DNA of 64,000 nucleotides from Phyto melanocephala (lineage: Eukaryota > Arthropoda > Insecta > Diptera > Rhinophoridae): assembly GCA_941918925.1 (NCBI GenBank), contig OW799235.1, positions 49,833,491-49,897,490 on the forward strand, in the 5' to 3' direction. A model generated the notes under the pieces. The model did not search any database, had not been told where the DNA came from, and worked only from the letters and a program-made list of their open reading frames with translations. The translations under genes and the position numbers were made by a program. Within the stretch, counting starts at the first letter, position 1; the number at the start of each line of letters is the position of its first letter. Shown piece by piece: positions 34,390 to 44,596 of the stretch.

Positions 34390-35963
34390 TTTTTTTTTTT
34401 TTAATTTGTATTTTATTTACAATCTATTTATTCAATAATAACTAAATAAGGTGATATAAGAACTTACTTAACAGACGTTATTAAACTTCAGCAAGCTTAA
34501 TAAACTAAGTTTAATATTAGATATTAATATTATTTATTATAAATATACATATAAAATTAAAAAAGATAAGAACATAAATATATGTAGATCTGGTAGACTA
34601 TTTCCTGTAGGGTAAGTCTAATATGTGAAATCTTTTTAACCTTCTAACTTCATCAGTTTCATCTAAAAGTGTAATCGCTAAAATATTGCAATGATTGCTA
34701 AGGCGACCCAAATATCTTGAACTAAATTTATTTATTTCATTACTTATAAATGGAATTCTGAGATCATCATGAATTTATTTGTTCGTTACAAACCATGGGG
34801 CATTTACTATCATCCTAAGTGTTTTCGACTGATATCTTTGCAAAATTTCTATATTAGAATTGCTTGTAGTTCCCCATAGCTGAATACCGTAGGTCCACAC
34901 AGGTTTCAATATAGTCTTGTATATCATGATTTTATTTTCGAGAATTAGCTCTGACTTAGCTCCTAGCAGCCAATATAATTTCTTAGTTTTTAAGTTTAAG
35001 TGTTCTCTTTTTGCCTTAATATGATGCTTCCATGTTAACTGATTCAGATTTTGGAATTTCAGAACCATTTATAAATAGTGCGGGACACTCTTCTTTTCTT
35101 AATGTAAATGTTATATGATTTGATTTCTCTGTGTTAATACATATTTTCCACTTCGATAACCATTTTTGTAGCATATCAAGTTCCTTTTGTACTGTTAGTG
35201 AAGCTTCATAAGGCGAATGACTAGATGCTAATATAGCAGTATCATCCGCATAAGTGGCCATAGTAACTTTATCAATCACTGGTATGTCCGATGTAAAAAT
35301 AGTGTATAAAATTGGTCCAAGAACACTTCCTTGCGCCACACCTGCACCTATATGACATATATTATATCTTTCATCACAACTTTTTACATAAAAAGTTCGC
35401 TCTTCTAAATAAGATTTTAAGAGTAAGTAAAACGGAGTTGACAAAAATGTTTTAAGTTTAAACAAAAGTCCTTTATGCCACACTCTATCAAATGCTTGCT
35501 TTACGTCTAAAAACACTGCACAACAGTATAGCTTTTTTTCAAGTGTCTCAGTTATCACATTCACTATTCGATGGCATTGTTCAGGAGTGCCATGTCTATG
35601 ACGAAACCCAAATTGATGGTCCGGTATTATATTCTGTTTTTCCAAAATTGGCAACAATCTGCATGAAAACAATCTTTCAAAAAGTTTAGAGAACAATGGC
35701 AATAAACTGATGGGCCTGTATGAAGCTATTTCACTTTCCGGTTTGCCTGGCTTACTAATCATTATAATTTCAGCGCATTTCCACTGTATTGGAAAATGTG
35801 ATAATCTAAGCACAGAGTTATATAACAGTGTTAAGAATAAGACACTTTTTCTTGACATGGATTTTGCTACTTTTGGTCCAATTTTATCGTAGCCTGGAGA
35901 CTTTGTTTTATTAAGTTTAAAAATTTCCTTTTCAACTTCTCTTGGCGAAAAGGGTTTTATTGG
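34390..35963 (-). mobile_element. 5'-truncated Jockey-clade non-LTR element
   Basis: Flanked by a 10-bp target duplication GCCGGTAAAA (34380-89 and 35964-73). The minus-strand 3' end is a poly-A tail, seen as T13 at 34390. It starts inside the RT domain, so endonuclease and Gag-like ORF1 are missing. It lies within the inverted repeat of element 3. Confidence 0.9.
34604..35963 (-). pseudogene. Jockey-type reverse transcriptase remnant
   Basis: RT blocks read in order: SPGYDKIGPK, ISKPGKPESEIASYRPISLL, FGFRHRHGTPEQCHRIV, FLDVKQAFDRVWHKGLLFKL, GVAQGSVLGPILYTIF and the catalytic ATYADDTAILASS. The frame is open from the truncated end to about 35040, then a frameshift leads into the thumb region (LTWKHHIKAKREHLN, KTILKPVWTYGIQLWGT) down to 34604. 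Jockey elements copy RNA at a nicked target; this 1.6-kb copy cannot. Confidence 0.85.
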
Positions 35964-36342
35964 GCCGGTAAAAATAAATTACTTCGCGTAAAGTCACATA
36001 ACTCATGAGCAAAAAAAGGCATAGATCATGAAAATCGATGCACGCGTTTCTCATTTATTCACAATTAGGTAAATGTATGAATTTAAAAAATTTGCTGCAG
36101 ATATGCACATTATTTGGAGAAAACATTGACACTCACAAGCCGAACTCTCTCATATTTTTCTACTGTACTAAAAGAGAAATATTGATGTGGCAACACTGGT
36201 TCGGTAATGTTCACATAAAACATGCATTGTCATTATACTTCTTCTCTTTCTCACACTGGTTCTGTGATTTTTGTCATTTAACAAGTGCCGACGAACGCGA
36301 TCAGTAAAAGTGATTTTTCTCCAGTTTTTTAAAAGTGAACAA
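35964..36342. repeat. Element 3 left inverted repeat, inner part, and leader
   Basis: AAAGTCACATA and GGCATAGATCATGAAAATCG match the inverse of 43850-43780 to about 36110, with a ~110-bp gap relative to the right side. The remaining bases up to the LTR are the 5' region of the gene at 41753: the ACAA at 36339-36342 is the LTR element's target duplication. Confidence 0.7.
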
Positions 36343-36948
36343 TGTAGCGAGACTGACACCATGCACTGCAGGGTAATCTAAATGCAATCACTCGCGTACT
36401 GCAGGGTTGCCCAAATTATAAGTACTTGTGTACTGTGAACCATGTGTGGGAAATATACTGAAATAGTAACCGCACTTAAAGAGGATCATATTGCTTGTGT
36501 TTGTTTTGACTGGTCAACTACACATAATTATAAACGGTACTTGACTATGGGTAACACACACACACACACATGTGCAGCAATACAGTTTGAATACAATGCA
36601 TGGCGCAGTGTCGGCGCGCTTCAAATTTCTTTTATAATTTTGGAAATTCCCACGACGTATCAGTGTGGGACTTACGGCTTTATTCTAAGTACTAACACAT
36701 ATTAAATTAATAATATTTAAGAACTAAAATAAGTACTAACCAACACCATTGGATTACTAGATAGTGTTTAAGATTCTCAATGTTAGTATATAAGCAACGA
36801 ATATTTTTAAGAACATTATTATTATTATTATTAAATTCACTAATAAACTATCCATTTGCTTGAGCCGGCTTGACTGGCTCGAGGGAAGTTTTATTAAATT
36901 AAATAAATATTTAAGTAAAAACTACAAAAACATATTTCTTATTTTACA
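36343..36948 (+). repeat. 5' LTR
   Basis: TGTAGCGAGACTG...TTATTTTACA. Contains a (CA)9-type run near 36551, an (ATT)n run near 36820 and an 87-codon frame (36442-36705) that is identical in the other LTR and not credited as a gene. Confidence 0.95.
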
Positions 36949-37055
36949 TGGCGATCCTGCCAGTTTAAAAAAAAAAAAAAAAAACAGCAGGACAATACGC
37001 TAATATTGTAAATCCCTGACAGACCAGCCAAAAACGCTCTGTCAGTGGCCAACTA

Positions 37056-37367
37056 ATGGGAAGGCAAGGACCACAACCCATTACGATAGATGAATATCGG
37101 GCGAGACAAAAGCCACAACAAAAACCTCAACCCAGGAAGGAAGAGGTACCCAAGATCGTTATCAAGAAACGAAGAGGAGGATATCTCCACAAATTAAAAA
37201 GAGAAAAATCCATTCTTATTAGAGAGACGAAATCCAACCCACCACCAACATGGGAAACAGCTACTAGGATGTGGAATAGAATCAACACATTGGAGTTCCT
37301 GATAAGACAACATTTAGCAGCAAACATCAACAAACAACCTCCACCAACCAACAAGAGCAACAAATAA
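37056..37367 (+). CDS. Leader ORF a of the 412-like element
   Basis: 103 codons, starting MGRQGPQPITIDEYRARQ. Very basic and rich in proline, glutamine and lysine (KKRRGGYLHKLKREKS); no cysteine motif. 412- and mdg1-type elements are known for short frames ahead of gag. I do not recognise its function. An RNA-binding role would fit the charge but is a guess. It is 107 bp after the 5' LTR. Confidence 0.5.
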   Translation: MGRQGPQPITIDEYRARQKPQQKPQPRKEEVPKIVIKKRRGGYLHKLKREKSILIRETKSNPPPTWETATRMWNRINTLEFLIRQHLAANINKQPPPTNKSNK

Positions 37368-37624
37368 GTATCCCATAAGAAAAAAAAAATTTTTGTGTGC
37401 GTTAATAGCTATGCACCTTTAAGTCGACAGGCGTTACACGCCATTTGACAAACTTATTTTATAATTAAGATAGAAAATATAATAAATATTTTTACCAACA
37501 TAAGAGAAAAAAAAAAAAGAAAAAAAAAAAAAAACCATTTTATAATTAAGAAAGAAAAGAAAAAACTTAAATAAAGAATTTTTTTTTTAAATTTAAATTT
37601 GTTCAATTTTGTGATCTCTTCGAT

Positions 37625-37834
37625 ATGAAAGATAGAAACAGAATTAAAAATCCAATAAATTGGAACCCTAGGGAATATAGTAGCACAATTGAGGAACAAC
37701 TGAATTGGTTGGGAAATTTTTGGAAGTCCTTGGGTATAGATAGGAAACCAACTGGAAAGGACGTGACAAATCTTTCGACGCTGGTATTAGAGACAAATTT
37801 AATGCTAGTAAGGGCGAACCTTAAAGATAAATAG
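37625..37834 (+). CDS. Leader ORF b of the 412-like element
   Basis: 69 codons, MKDRNRIKNPINWNPREY..., containing SSTIEEQLNWLGNFWKSLGI. No known domain. It lies 257 bp after ORF a across an A-rich gap and ends 33 bp before ORF c, so the three small frames and gag could be read from one RNA. Confidence 0.4.
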   Translation: MKDRNRIKNPINWNPREYSSTIEEQLNWLGNFWKSLGIDRKPTGKDVTNLSTLVLETNLMLVRANLKDK

Positions 37835-37866
37835 GGAGAAAGGAAAATAGAGGGGAATATAGGAAA

Positions 37867-38085
37867 ATGTGTAAATCAAAGCAGAATTTAGATAGACCGA
37901 ATGCAAATGTCATAAATGAGATCGAAGTAGTACAGAATGGGATAAATCTGCAGACAATTGAAATTTGTTTAATCATAATTACAATATTAATGGGGTTAGG
38001 TTTTATATATCGTATCTATTCATTACATAGTAGGAGACTAAGGAAGAAATATATTAGTAAGGCAAATTCATCGGAGCAAATCTAG
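37867..38085 (+). CDS. Leader ORF c, small single-span membrane protein
   Basis: 72 codons. Residues ~33-52 (EICLIIITILMGLGFIYRIY) form one hydrophobic span flanked by a basic segment (RRLRKKYISK) on the C side, so the predicted tail faces the cytoplasm. Its TAG (38083-38085) directly abuts the gag ATG at 38086. The tight join suggests translational coupling or reinitiation. The function is unknown. Confidence 0.5.
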   Translation: MCKSKQNLDRPNANVINEIEVVQNGINLQTIEICLIIITILMGLGFIYRIYSLHSRRLRKKYISKANSSEQI

Positions 38086-39288
38086 ATGGATAAATGGGAA
38101 ATAATTAAGGAGACAATTCTGAGTGAAAGAGGAGAATTTCTGAAGGCATTTAAGTGCATAAATAAAAATATTTATATAAGACCCGAGACAGTGAGAAAAC
38201 ATCTAATCACCATTAATGAATCATTAGAGAAAATAAGGCAAATTATATGTGGAAATCAAGAAAAATTTACTAGCGAACATAGGAAGGAGGCACTGGAAAT
38301 ATTTTGGCAATTACGCGATCAACTGATTAAAATACTAGCAAAGTATAACGTCACTCAAGATATACCTCACGATATTGAGAAGGAAATAAAGATAGATGTT
38401 AATGTAATATTACTACCAGAACAGCACCCAAATTCGGAAACAATAGAAGAAGATTTCTCAGATTCTGATACCTCCGAAAATACCATAATGACACAAACAG
38501 TAGTTGAATTTATTAATACCGCATCAAAACTAATTGGCGAGTTTGATGGGAAACCGGAGAATTTACGCAGTTTTCTAGATGCTCTTCAATTAGTGAACGA
38601 ACTAAAAGGAAATCATGAGCAAATAGCAGTGACATTGATAAAAACTAAGTTAAAGGGAACTGCAAGAAATATAATAGATAATGAGACAACTATCAACGAA
38701 ATAATAAATAAACTTAAGAATGCTGTAAAATGTGAGACAATTGAAGTGCTTTCAGCCAAAATATCAAACATCCGACAAAACAGCAAATCTGCCAATGCAT
38801 ACTGTGCAGAAATAGAGTCATTAACAAAGTCATTGGAAAACACATATATTTCCGAAGGACTATCATGCGACTTGGCCAATAAATTTTCTACACAAGTTGC
38901 TGTTAAAGCAATGATTAAGAACTGTAATATTGATAGAGTTAAGCTCATCATGGAAGCTGGCCAATTCAATACCATGAATGACGCAATTGGAAAATTCGTC
39001 AACGCCTGTACAGAAGCTACAGGACAACAAAACGCAATATTGCATTTTAGAAAAAACACGAATAATTCCAATAATAGTGTCTATCGTAATAATGATAATA
39101 ACAAATTTCGTGGTAGGGGAAGATACCCCCAAAATTTTCGATACAATAACAACTATCGCGGAAATAACCACGGAAGAGGATATACCCGGAACAGATATAG
39201 TCGAAATAGTTACAATAACGTCAGAATGACTACGGCGGATAGTAATAGTTCGGAAAACTCGAACCCTCCCCTAAGAATAGAACAGTAG
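38086..39288 (+). CDS. gag: Gag of the 412-like element
   Basis: 400 codons, intact. An acidic segment near residue 130 (EEDFSDSDTSEN) precedes the capsid-like helical region (FINTASKLIGEFDGKPENLR, then FLDALQLVNEL), followed by an RG/N-rich tail (RGRGRYPQNF, NNYRGNNHGRGYTRNRYSR) that replaces the CCHC zinc knuckle, as in the 412/mdg1 lineage. Gag would package element RNA. Its end overlaps the open pol frame (39249 onward) by 40 bases in the -1 frame, consistent with -1 frameshifting to make Gag-Pol. Confidence 0.85.
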   Translation: MDKWEIIKETILSERGEFLKAFKCINKNIYIRPETVRKHLITINESLEKIRQIICGNQEKFTSEHRKEALEIFWQLRDQLIKILAKYNVTQDIPHDIEKEIKIDVNVILLPEQHPNSETIEEDFSDSDTSENTIMTQTVVEFINTASKLIGEFDGKPENLRSFLDALQLVNELKGNHEQIAVTLIKTKLKGTARNIIDNETTINEIINKLKNAVKCETIEVLSAKISNIRQNSKSANAYCAEIESLTKSLENTYISEGLSCDLANKFSTQVAVKAMIKNCNIDRVKLIMEAGQFNTMNDAIGKFVNACTEATGQQNAILHFRKNTNNSNNSVYRNNDNNKFRGRGRYPQNFRYNNNYRGNNHGRGYTRNRYSRNSYNNVRMTTADSNSSENSNPPLRIEQ

Positions 39289-41036
39289 AACACAGAATTT
39301 ACAATGTTAACCTCAATTTAAGCATATTCATTCAAATTCAAATAGCTAAATCCAATAGGTTCGTAACATTATTACTCGATACAGGTGCGGACATTTCAAT
39401 AATAAAAGTGATACATTCTAGAAGGCATGAAATAAATATCAACAAAATAACAACAATAAGTGGAAAGGACAATTATGTAGCAGACGCGTTATCACGCATA
39501 ACGATAACGGATTTTAAAACAATGAACCTAGAAACTAATAACATACTAAGAATGAAAACTAGAAGGATGACAAGGAAAGAAAACATTATGGAAGATAAAT
39601 ACAATAATGACTTGAATACGCAGAATAATATAAAGATAGATAATAAGCCCAATATATTTATACCATTGAATAATACTGACGTCAGGAAATATTATAAACT
39701 GAAGATTACCCCAGATAAATGTTATATCAAGAGAGGTAAATCAATTAGAACATATATGGAGATCAATGATTTGTTTATTAATGGAAATATTGATTTAGGA
39801 CAATTTTTTCCAAGGCTCGAGGAAGTAGCCTGTAAACACACGATTGATAAATTACAAGTGGCACCTAGCGAGAAAATTTTCGAATTTATCTCAGTCAACG
39901 ATTTTAGAATTATGGGCAATAAGAAACTAAAAAGATTAAAAATAGCGCTATTAAACGAGGTGACCAATATTGATATTAAGGATAAGAAAGCTATTCAGGA
40001 AATTATGTATAAGTATCACAAAGACCCCCTAGAAGGAGGCCACTGTGGAACACACAGAACGATTCAGAAAATAAGGAGATACTATTTTTGGAAGAATATG
40101 ACGAAGGATATAACTAAATATGTAAGAAACTGTCATAATTGCCAGCTAGCGAAGACTACGAAACATCTGAAGGCACCTATGACTATCACGCCAACGCCTA
40201 CACGGGCGTTTGATACGGTGTTTGTGGATACAATAGGACCTTTTCCGAAGTCTGAAAAGGGAAATGAGTACGCAGTTACGATTATATGTGATTTGACCAA
40301 ATACTTGGTAGCCATACCAATTCGTGACAAAAGCGCTAAGAGCGTTGCTAGGGCTATATTCGAAAACTTTATTCTTACTTTCGGTCCAATGAAGACGTTC
40401 ATTTCGGACATGGGTACAGAATATAAGAATTCCATATTGACAGAATTATGTGACCTACTGAAGACTGAGAAACTTACATCAACGGCTTATCACCACCAGT
40501 CTTTGGGTACGATAGAGAGAAGTCATAGGACTTTCAATGAATATATACGTTCATATATATCCATGGATAGGACTGACTGGGATGAATGGATAAAATATTT
40601 CACGTATTGTTTTAATACGACACCATCAACGGTGCATAATTACTGTCCATACGAATTAGTTTTTTCTAAAATACCTAGTAAATTTCAGGCAATTAATGGA
40701 GTGGATGAGATCACTCCACTATATAACATAGACGATTACGCTAAGGAGGCGAAATTTAGATTAGAAGTAGCACATAAGAGGGCCCGACAATTGATAGATA
40801 AGCATAAGTTGGAACGGAAATTATATTATGATAGGAATAGTTTGGATCATAATTTTAGGAAAGGAGATTTAATTCTACTTAAAAACGAAGCAGGTCACAA
40901 GATTGAACACCAATACAAAGGCCCATATAAAATTAAGAATATATTAGAAAGAGGCAACTTTAAAATAATAGACATTAAGACAAACAAAGAACAAATAGTA
41001 CATAAAAATAGACTTAAAGCATATCATAGTGAATAA
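39249..41036 (+). CDS. pol: Shortened Pol: protease joined to RNase H end and integrase
   Basis: Open without a stop. The protease start is present (VTLLLDTGADISIIKV, DTGA active site), but within about 15 residues the frame passes into the last RNase H motif (GKDNYVADALSRI). The whole RT and most of RNase H are missing without loss of frame. The integrase is complete: H...H-C-x2-C zinc site (HCGTHRTIQKIRRYYFW, CHNCQLAK), catalytic Asp in FVDTIGPFP, Asp in ISDMGTEYKN, and Glu in GTIERSHRTFNEY. The C-terminal end (RKGDLILLKNEAG, HQYKGPYKIKNIL) is intact. RT must be supplied in trans. Confidence 0.88.
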   Translation, partial: FGKLEPSPKNRTVEHRIYNVNLNLSIFIQIQIAKSNRFVTLLLDTGADISIIKVIHSRRHEININKITTISGKDNYVADALSRITITDFKTMNLETNNILRMKTRRMTRKENIMEDKYNNDLNTQNNIKIDNKPNIFIPLNNTDVRKYYKLKITPDKCYIKRGKSIRTYMEINDLFINGNIDLGQFFPRLEEVACKHTIDKLQVAPSEKIFEFISVNDFRIMGNKKLKRLKIALLNEVTNIDIKDKKAIQEIMYKYHKDPLEGGHCGTHRTIQKIRRYYFWKNMTKDITKYVRNCHNCQLAKTTKHLKAPMTITPTPTRAFDTVFVDTIGPFPKSEKGNEYAVTIICDLTKYLVAIPIRDKSAKSVARAIFENFILTFGPMKTFISDMGTEYKNSILTELCDLLKTEKLTSTAYHHQSLGTIERSHRTFNEYIRSYISMDRTDWDEWIKYFTYCFNTTPSTVHNYCPYELVFSKIPSKFQAINGVDEITPLYNIDDYAKEAKFRLEVAHKRARQLIDKHKLERKLYYDRNSLDHNFRKGDLILLKNEAGHKIEHQYKGPYKIKNILERGNFKIIDIKTNKEQIVHKNRLKAYHSE

Positions 41037-41132
41037 ACAAAAAAAAATTTTTTTACATAATTTAAAATTTTAATATTTGTAAAAGAATGTTCATAGACTA
41101 GGATAATATGAACATTCTTGTGAAAATGGAGG

Positions 41133-41735
41133 TGTAGCGAGACTGACACCATGCACTGCAGGGTAATCTAAATGCAATCACTCGCGTACTGCAGGGTTGC
41201 CCAAATTATAAGTACTTGTGTACTGTGAACCATGTGTGGGAAATATACTGAAATAGTAACCGCACTTAAAGAGGATCATATTGCTTGTGTTTGTTTTGAC
41301 TGGTCAACTACACATAATTATAAACGGTACTTGACTATGGGTAACACACACACACACACATGTGCAGCAATACAGTTTGAATACAATGCATGGCGCAGTG
41401 TCGGCGCGCTTCAAATTTCTTTTATAATTTTGGAAATTCCCACGACGTATCAGTGTGGGACTTACGGCTTTATTCTAAGTACTAACACATATTAAATTAA
41501 TAATATTTAAGAACTAAAATAAGTACTAACCAACACCATTGGATTACTAGATAGTGTTTAAGATTCTCAATGTTAGTATATAAGCAACGAATATTTTTAA
41601 GAACATTATTATTATTATTAAATTCACTAATAAACTATCCATTTGCTTGAGCCGGCTTGACTGGCTCGAGGGAAGTTTTATTAAATTAAATAAATATTTA
41701 AGTAAAAACTACAAAAACATATTTCTTATTTTACA
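41133..41735 (+). repeat. 3' LTR
   Basis: Near-identical to 36343-36948; followed at once by the ACAA target duplication (41736-41739). Confidence 0.95.
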
Positions 41736-41752
41736 ACAAAAGAGAACAGAAT

Positions 41753-43523
41753 ATGGAACTGTGCAAGCCAGATATAAATAGCTCTTGCTACTGCTGTGGT
41801 CAATATGTCTCAACACATAAAAAAAGGGAAAATTTCAGTACTGATTTTGTTCAAACATACGAGATGTACTTCAACCAAAATGTTATAGTGAACGAAAATT
41901 GGGTACCAAATATGGTGTGTAAAAGCTGCTACAACCGTCTAATGGATTGGAAAAATAGAAGACGTGAAAGTATGCCATTCGGTATCCCAATGACTTAGAC
42001 TAAGCAAAGGTCACAATCCATTGAATTGCTATGCATGTGCGAATAAAGGAGCCGCAAAAAGGATAAGAAAATCGTATAATTACGTTGGTGTTGCAAGTGC
42101 CGCAACACCATTGCCTCATTCGGTCCACATTCCTGTGCCAAAAGCTTCTAGCCCAGATATTTTCTCTTCTACGACTGCTCCGACATATCATGCACGTGAT
42201 GATCCCCCATATGAGCTATCAGTATCCAATGAGCCAATTTTAATAAACAAAAATAAGCTTGATTCAATTGTTGCCAAGTTGGAATTAACACAGCATAAAT
42301 CGGAAGAGCTGGCTTCCATTTTGAAATCAAACTATTTGTTGGCACCCGGTGTGAAAGTCACAGCTTATCGAAGTCGTCAGGCAACACTCCAAAGTTTATT
42401 CCTTGTGAATGATGAAAAAACTTCTGCATATTGCCCAGTTCAAAACTCAGCTTGAAGGCGGTTTTACTGCATAAGACCAATAAAAAACCTTCAGTTCCAA
42501 TCGCCTATAGTACAGAAACGAAATAAACATATGATGAACTGGAAAATATTTTAAAAATGGTTAACTACGTCAAACATATGTGGCGCATATGCTGCGATTT
42601 AAAAGTTGTAGCAATGCTTTGCGGTCTTCAAAGCGGCTATATAAAATATATGTGCTTTTTGTGCGATTGCGACACACGATTTTCCGGTGACCAATATGCA
42701 GCCACGGATGGAAACTCAGAGAGCACAGCAGGTTACAAACGGCCAATATTATTCGTGAGCCTCTAGTGCCGAAGGAGAAGATATTGCTTCCTCCACTACA
42801 TATTAAACTTGGAATTGTTAAGAATTTTATCAAAACTGTCGCCAAAAGAGATGAAGTTTTCTTGTGTTTGAAACTAATTTACCCGAGACTCAGCGAAAGT
42901 AAAATTAAAGAAGGTAAGTTATAATATCACATTCATTTCCCATGATTTTCCATCTTAACAAATTAATTTATTCCAATCAGGCGTACTAAATGGTCCAGAT
43001 ATACGAAAGCTGATTAAAAGTGACGCATTCAACAATATTTTGATTGACGCTGAATTGAATGCATGGCAGGCAATCAAGGAAGTAATAGAAGGCTTGTTGG
43101 GAAAGCATCGTTCTAACAACTACGATGTTTCTGTCGCAAGGATGTTAGGAGCATTCTCGGAAAGTGGTGTCCACATGTCCTTGAAAATCCATTATTTACA
43201 TCATCTGGACTACTTCAGCAAACAATTGGCTACCGAATCTGATGAACAAGGTGAACGCTATCATCAAGTTGCTATGCCATTTGAAATGAGGTAATACTGA
43301 TTTTTTAGTTTTTCAAACTCATTTTAATAAACCAAAAACTTACAGATATAGAGGCAAAAAGTCGCCGAGTGCAATAATTGCGGAAATTTGCTGGTGGAGT
43401 AAGCTTGTGTGGCAAGACAAGGATGATATTGATGATAAAGAATTTTCAGGAGATGCAGAAGGGCCAACAGTGGAGTCACACATTGACATTATGTGTGGTT
43501 CAGAAACTGATGATAGCGATTAA
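41753..43523 (+). pseudogene. Unplaced transposase-like family, copy 3 (two introns kept)
   Basis: Starts MELCKPDINSSCYCCGQYVS, with CCG, CKSC and CYAC cysteine pairs. Blocks: VPNMVCKSCYNRL; a stop and frame change at 41996; PHSVHIPVPK; RICCDLKVVAMLCGLQ and MCFLCDCD near 42600; ILLPPLHIKLGIVKNFIKTV; ESKIKEG. Intron 1 is 42914-42980 (GTAAGT...ATCAG). NGPDIRKLIKSDAF, MSLKIHYLHHLDYFSK and SDEQGERYHQ follow. Intron 2 is 43291-43345 (GTAATA...TACAG). Then RGKKSPSAIIAEICWW and an acidic tail to TAA at 43521. About four frame breaks in the first half, none after 42770. The gene is 17 bp beyond the 412-like element's target site. Confidence 0.75.
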
Positions 43524-44265
43524 TGCGATGCCACTAGTCCCGAACAACCACCATCGAAAAAGTCTAGGCAATATTTATTAAAATAAATAAATAAAATAAA
43601 AATAAAAAATTATAAAAATGTTTACTTAATTTTTTTAGTAGTTTATGGCCAGAAGTCTGGAGTTATTGGGGAAAATTTATAAAAAAGGCGATAAATGACA
43701 CTTTTTTGAATAAAAACAAATATCAATATTCTTGTCAAAATGGGATACCTTCACTTAATTGTAAATAAAAGCAGAACGCGTTAATCGATTTCTATGATCT
43801 ATGTCGCATTTTGTTTATAGGGTATGTGACTTTACATGAAGTTAATAACACTTGATCCTTTTTTCCATTTTGGATTTTTTATGAATTTAAAAAAAAAATA
43901 TTTAAATTTTTAGGCAAAAAAATATTTTTTTTCTCCACAAATTTATTTTTACTGGCAAAACTGTTGATTATAAAGAAAAACGTTATATGAACGGATTAAA
44001 GATTGTAATTCTTAATTTTTCTAAATTTGTTTCATCAAAATCGGACAAGTGGTTCTCGAGTTATGTTAAACTACGTTTTTGCCAAAATGTTACTACTAAG
44101 CGAAAAAACATCAAGATAAGGAAAAAATGTAAAATGTCATAAAAAAAAACTAACACATACGAACGCCAAACCCTTTGAGGGTTTTACTATACTGACCTAG
44201 TACCATCACCCTGACTTGGAATTTCTCACCCCCCCAGACAATAATCCCAAAAATGTTCCACAGTG
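43524..44265. repeat. Element 3 3' region and right inverted repeat
   Basis: Several AATAAA signals (43570-43600) directly follow the gene. The inverted repeat begins near 43745 and ends CCACAGTG at 44265, next to TTA. Confidence 0.75.
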
Positions 44266-44596
44266 TTATAAACATTGATTGTTAAAAGCAATTATCTGTT
44301 CTTATCGCTATCTAACTGGTGGCTAGAGCAGGACAAAAATAGTGATATAAGTGATAGATAATAACAAAAAAAAGAAAAAGGGTTGCTGTTTGGTTAAAAA
44401 ATTTCAATCTAACTCATTGTGGTAAAATATATGAAAAAGGAAAAACTAAAAAGTAGTTACCGAATTCAATTACCTTATGGGTAGTTTATGGATAGCAACT
44501 GAACTTTAGCTAGCAACTACAATTTTTCGGTTGCCAAATTTTCATATGAAATTGACAGTTGTTAGTTGCCTTTTTTGGCAACGTAACTAAAGCTTA

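Larger units (their letters stand above)
36343..41735 (+). mobile_element. 412/mdg1-like Ty3/gypsy element lacking reverse transcriptase
   Basis: LTRs 36343-36948 (606 bp) and 41133-41735 (603 bp) differ only by one ATT unit as far as I can see. The target duplication is ACAA on both sides. A primer-binding site TGGCGATCCTGCCAG directly follows the 5' LTR, close to the TGGCGACCG type of 412/mdg1; a purine tract AAAATGGAGG precedes the 3' LTR. Internal genes: small leader frames, gag and a shortened pol in which protease runs straight into the end of RNase H and then integrase. It inserted recently, in the 5' leader of copy 3's gene. Confidence 0.92.
34080..44265 (+). mobile_element. Second transposon of the same type (element 3), twice interrupted
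   Basis: Ends CACAGTACAAC and its inverse GTTCCACAGTG, with TTA on each side (34077-79 and 44266-68). Long inverted repeats: 34080-34389 plus 35964 to about 36110 on the left, about 43745-44265 on the right, sharing GAGAAATTCCAAGTCAGGG, TGATGGTACTAGGTCAGTAT, CCCTCAAAGGGTTTGGCG and ACTCGAGAACCACTTGTCCG. A Jockey-like element splits the left repeat and a 412-like LTR element sits just before the gene (41753-43523). Without insertions it would be about 3.2 kb. Terminus, target and gene match element 2, although most of the repeat sequence differs. Confidence 0.75.

Noticed and set aside
36442..36705. 87-codon frame, repeated at 41232-41495
   Set aside because: It lies wholly in the LTR, includes a CA-repeat-derived THTHT run and matches no domain; identity of the two copies simply reflects LTR identity.
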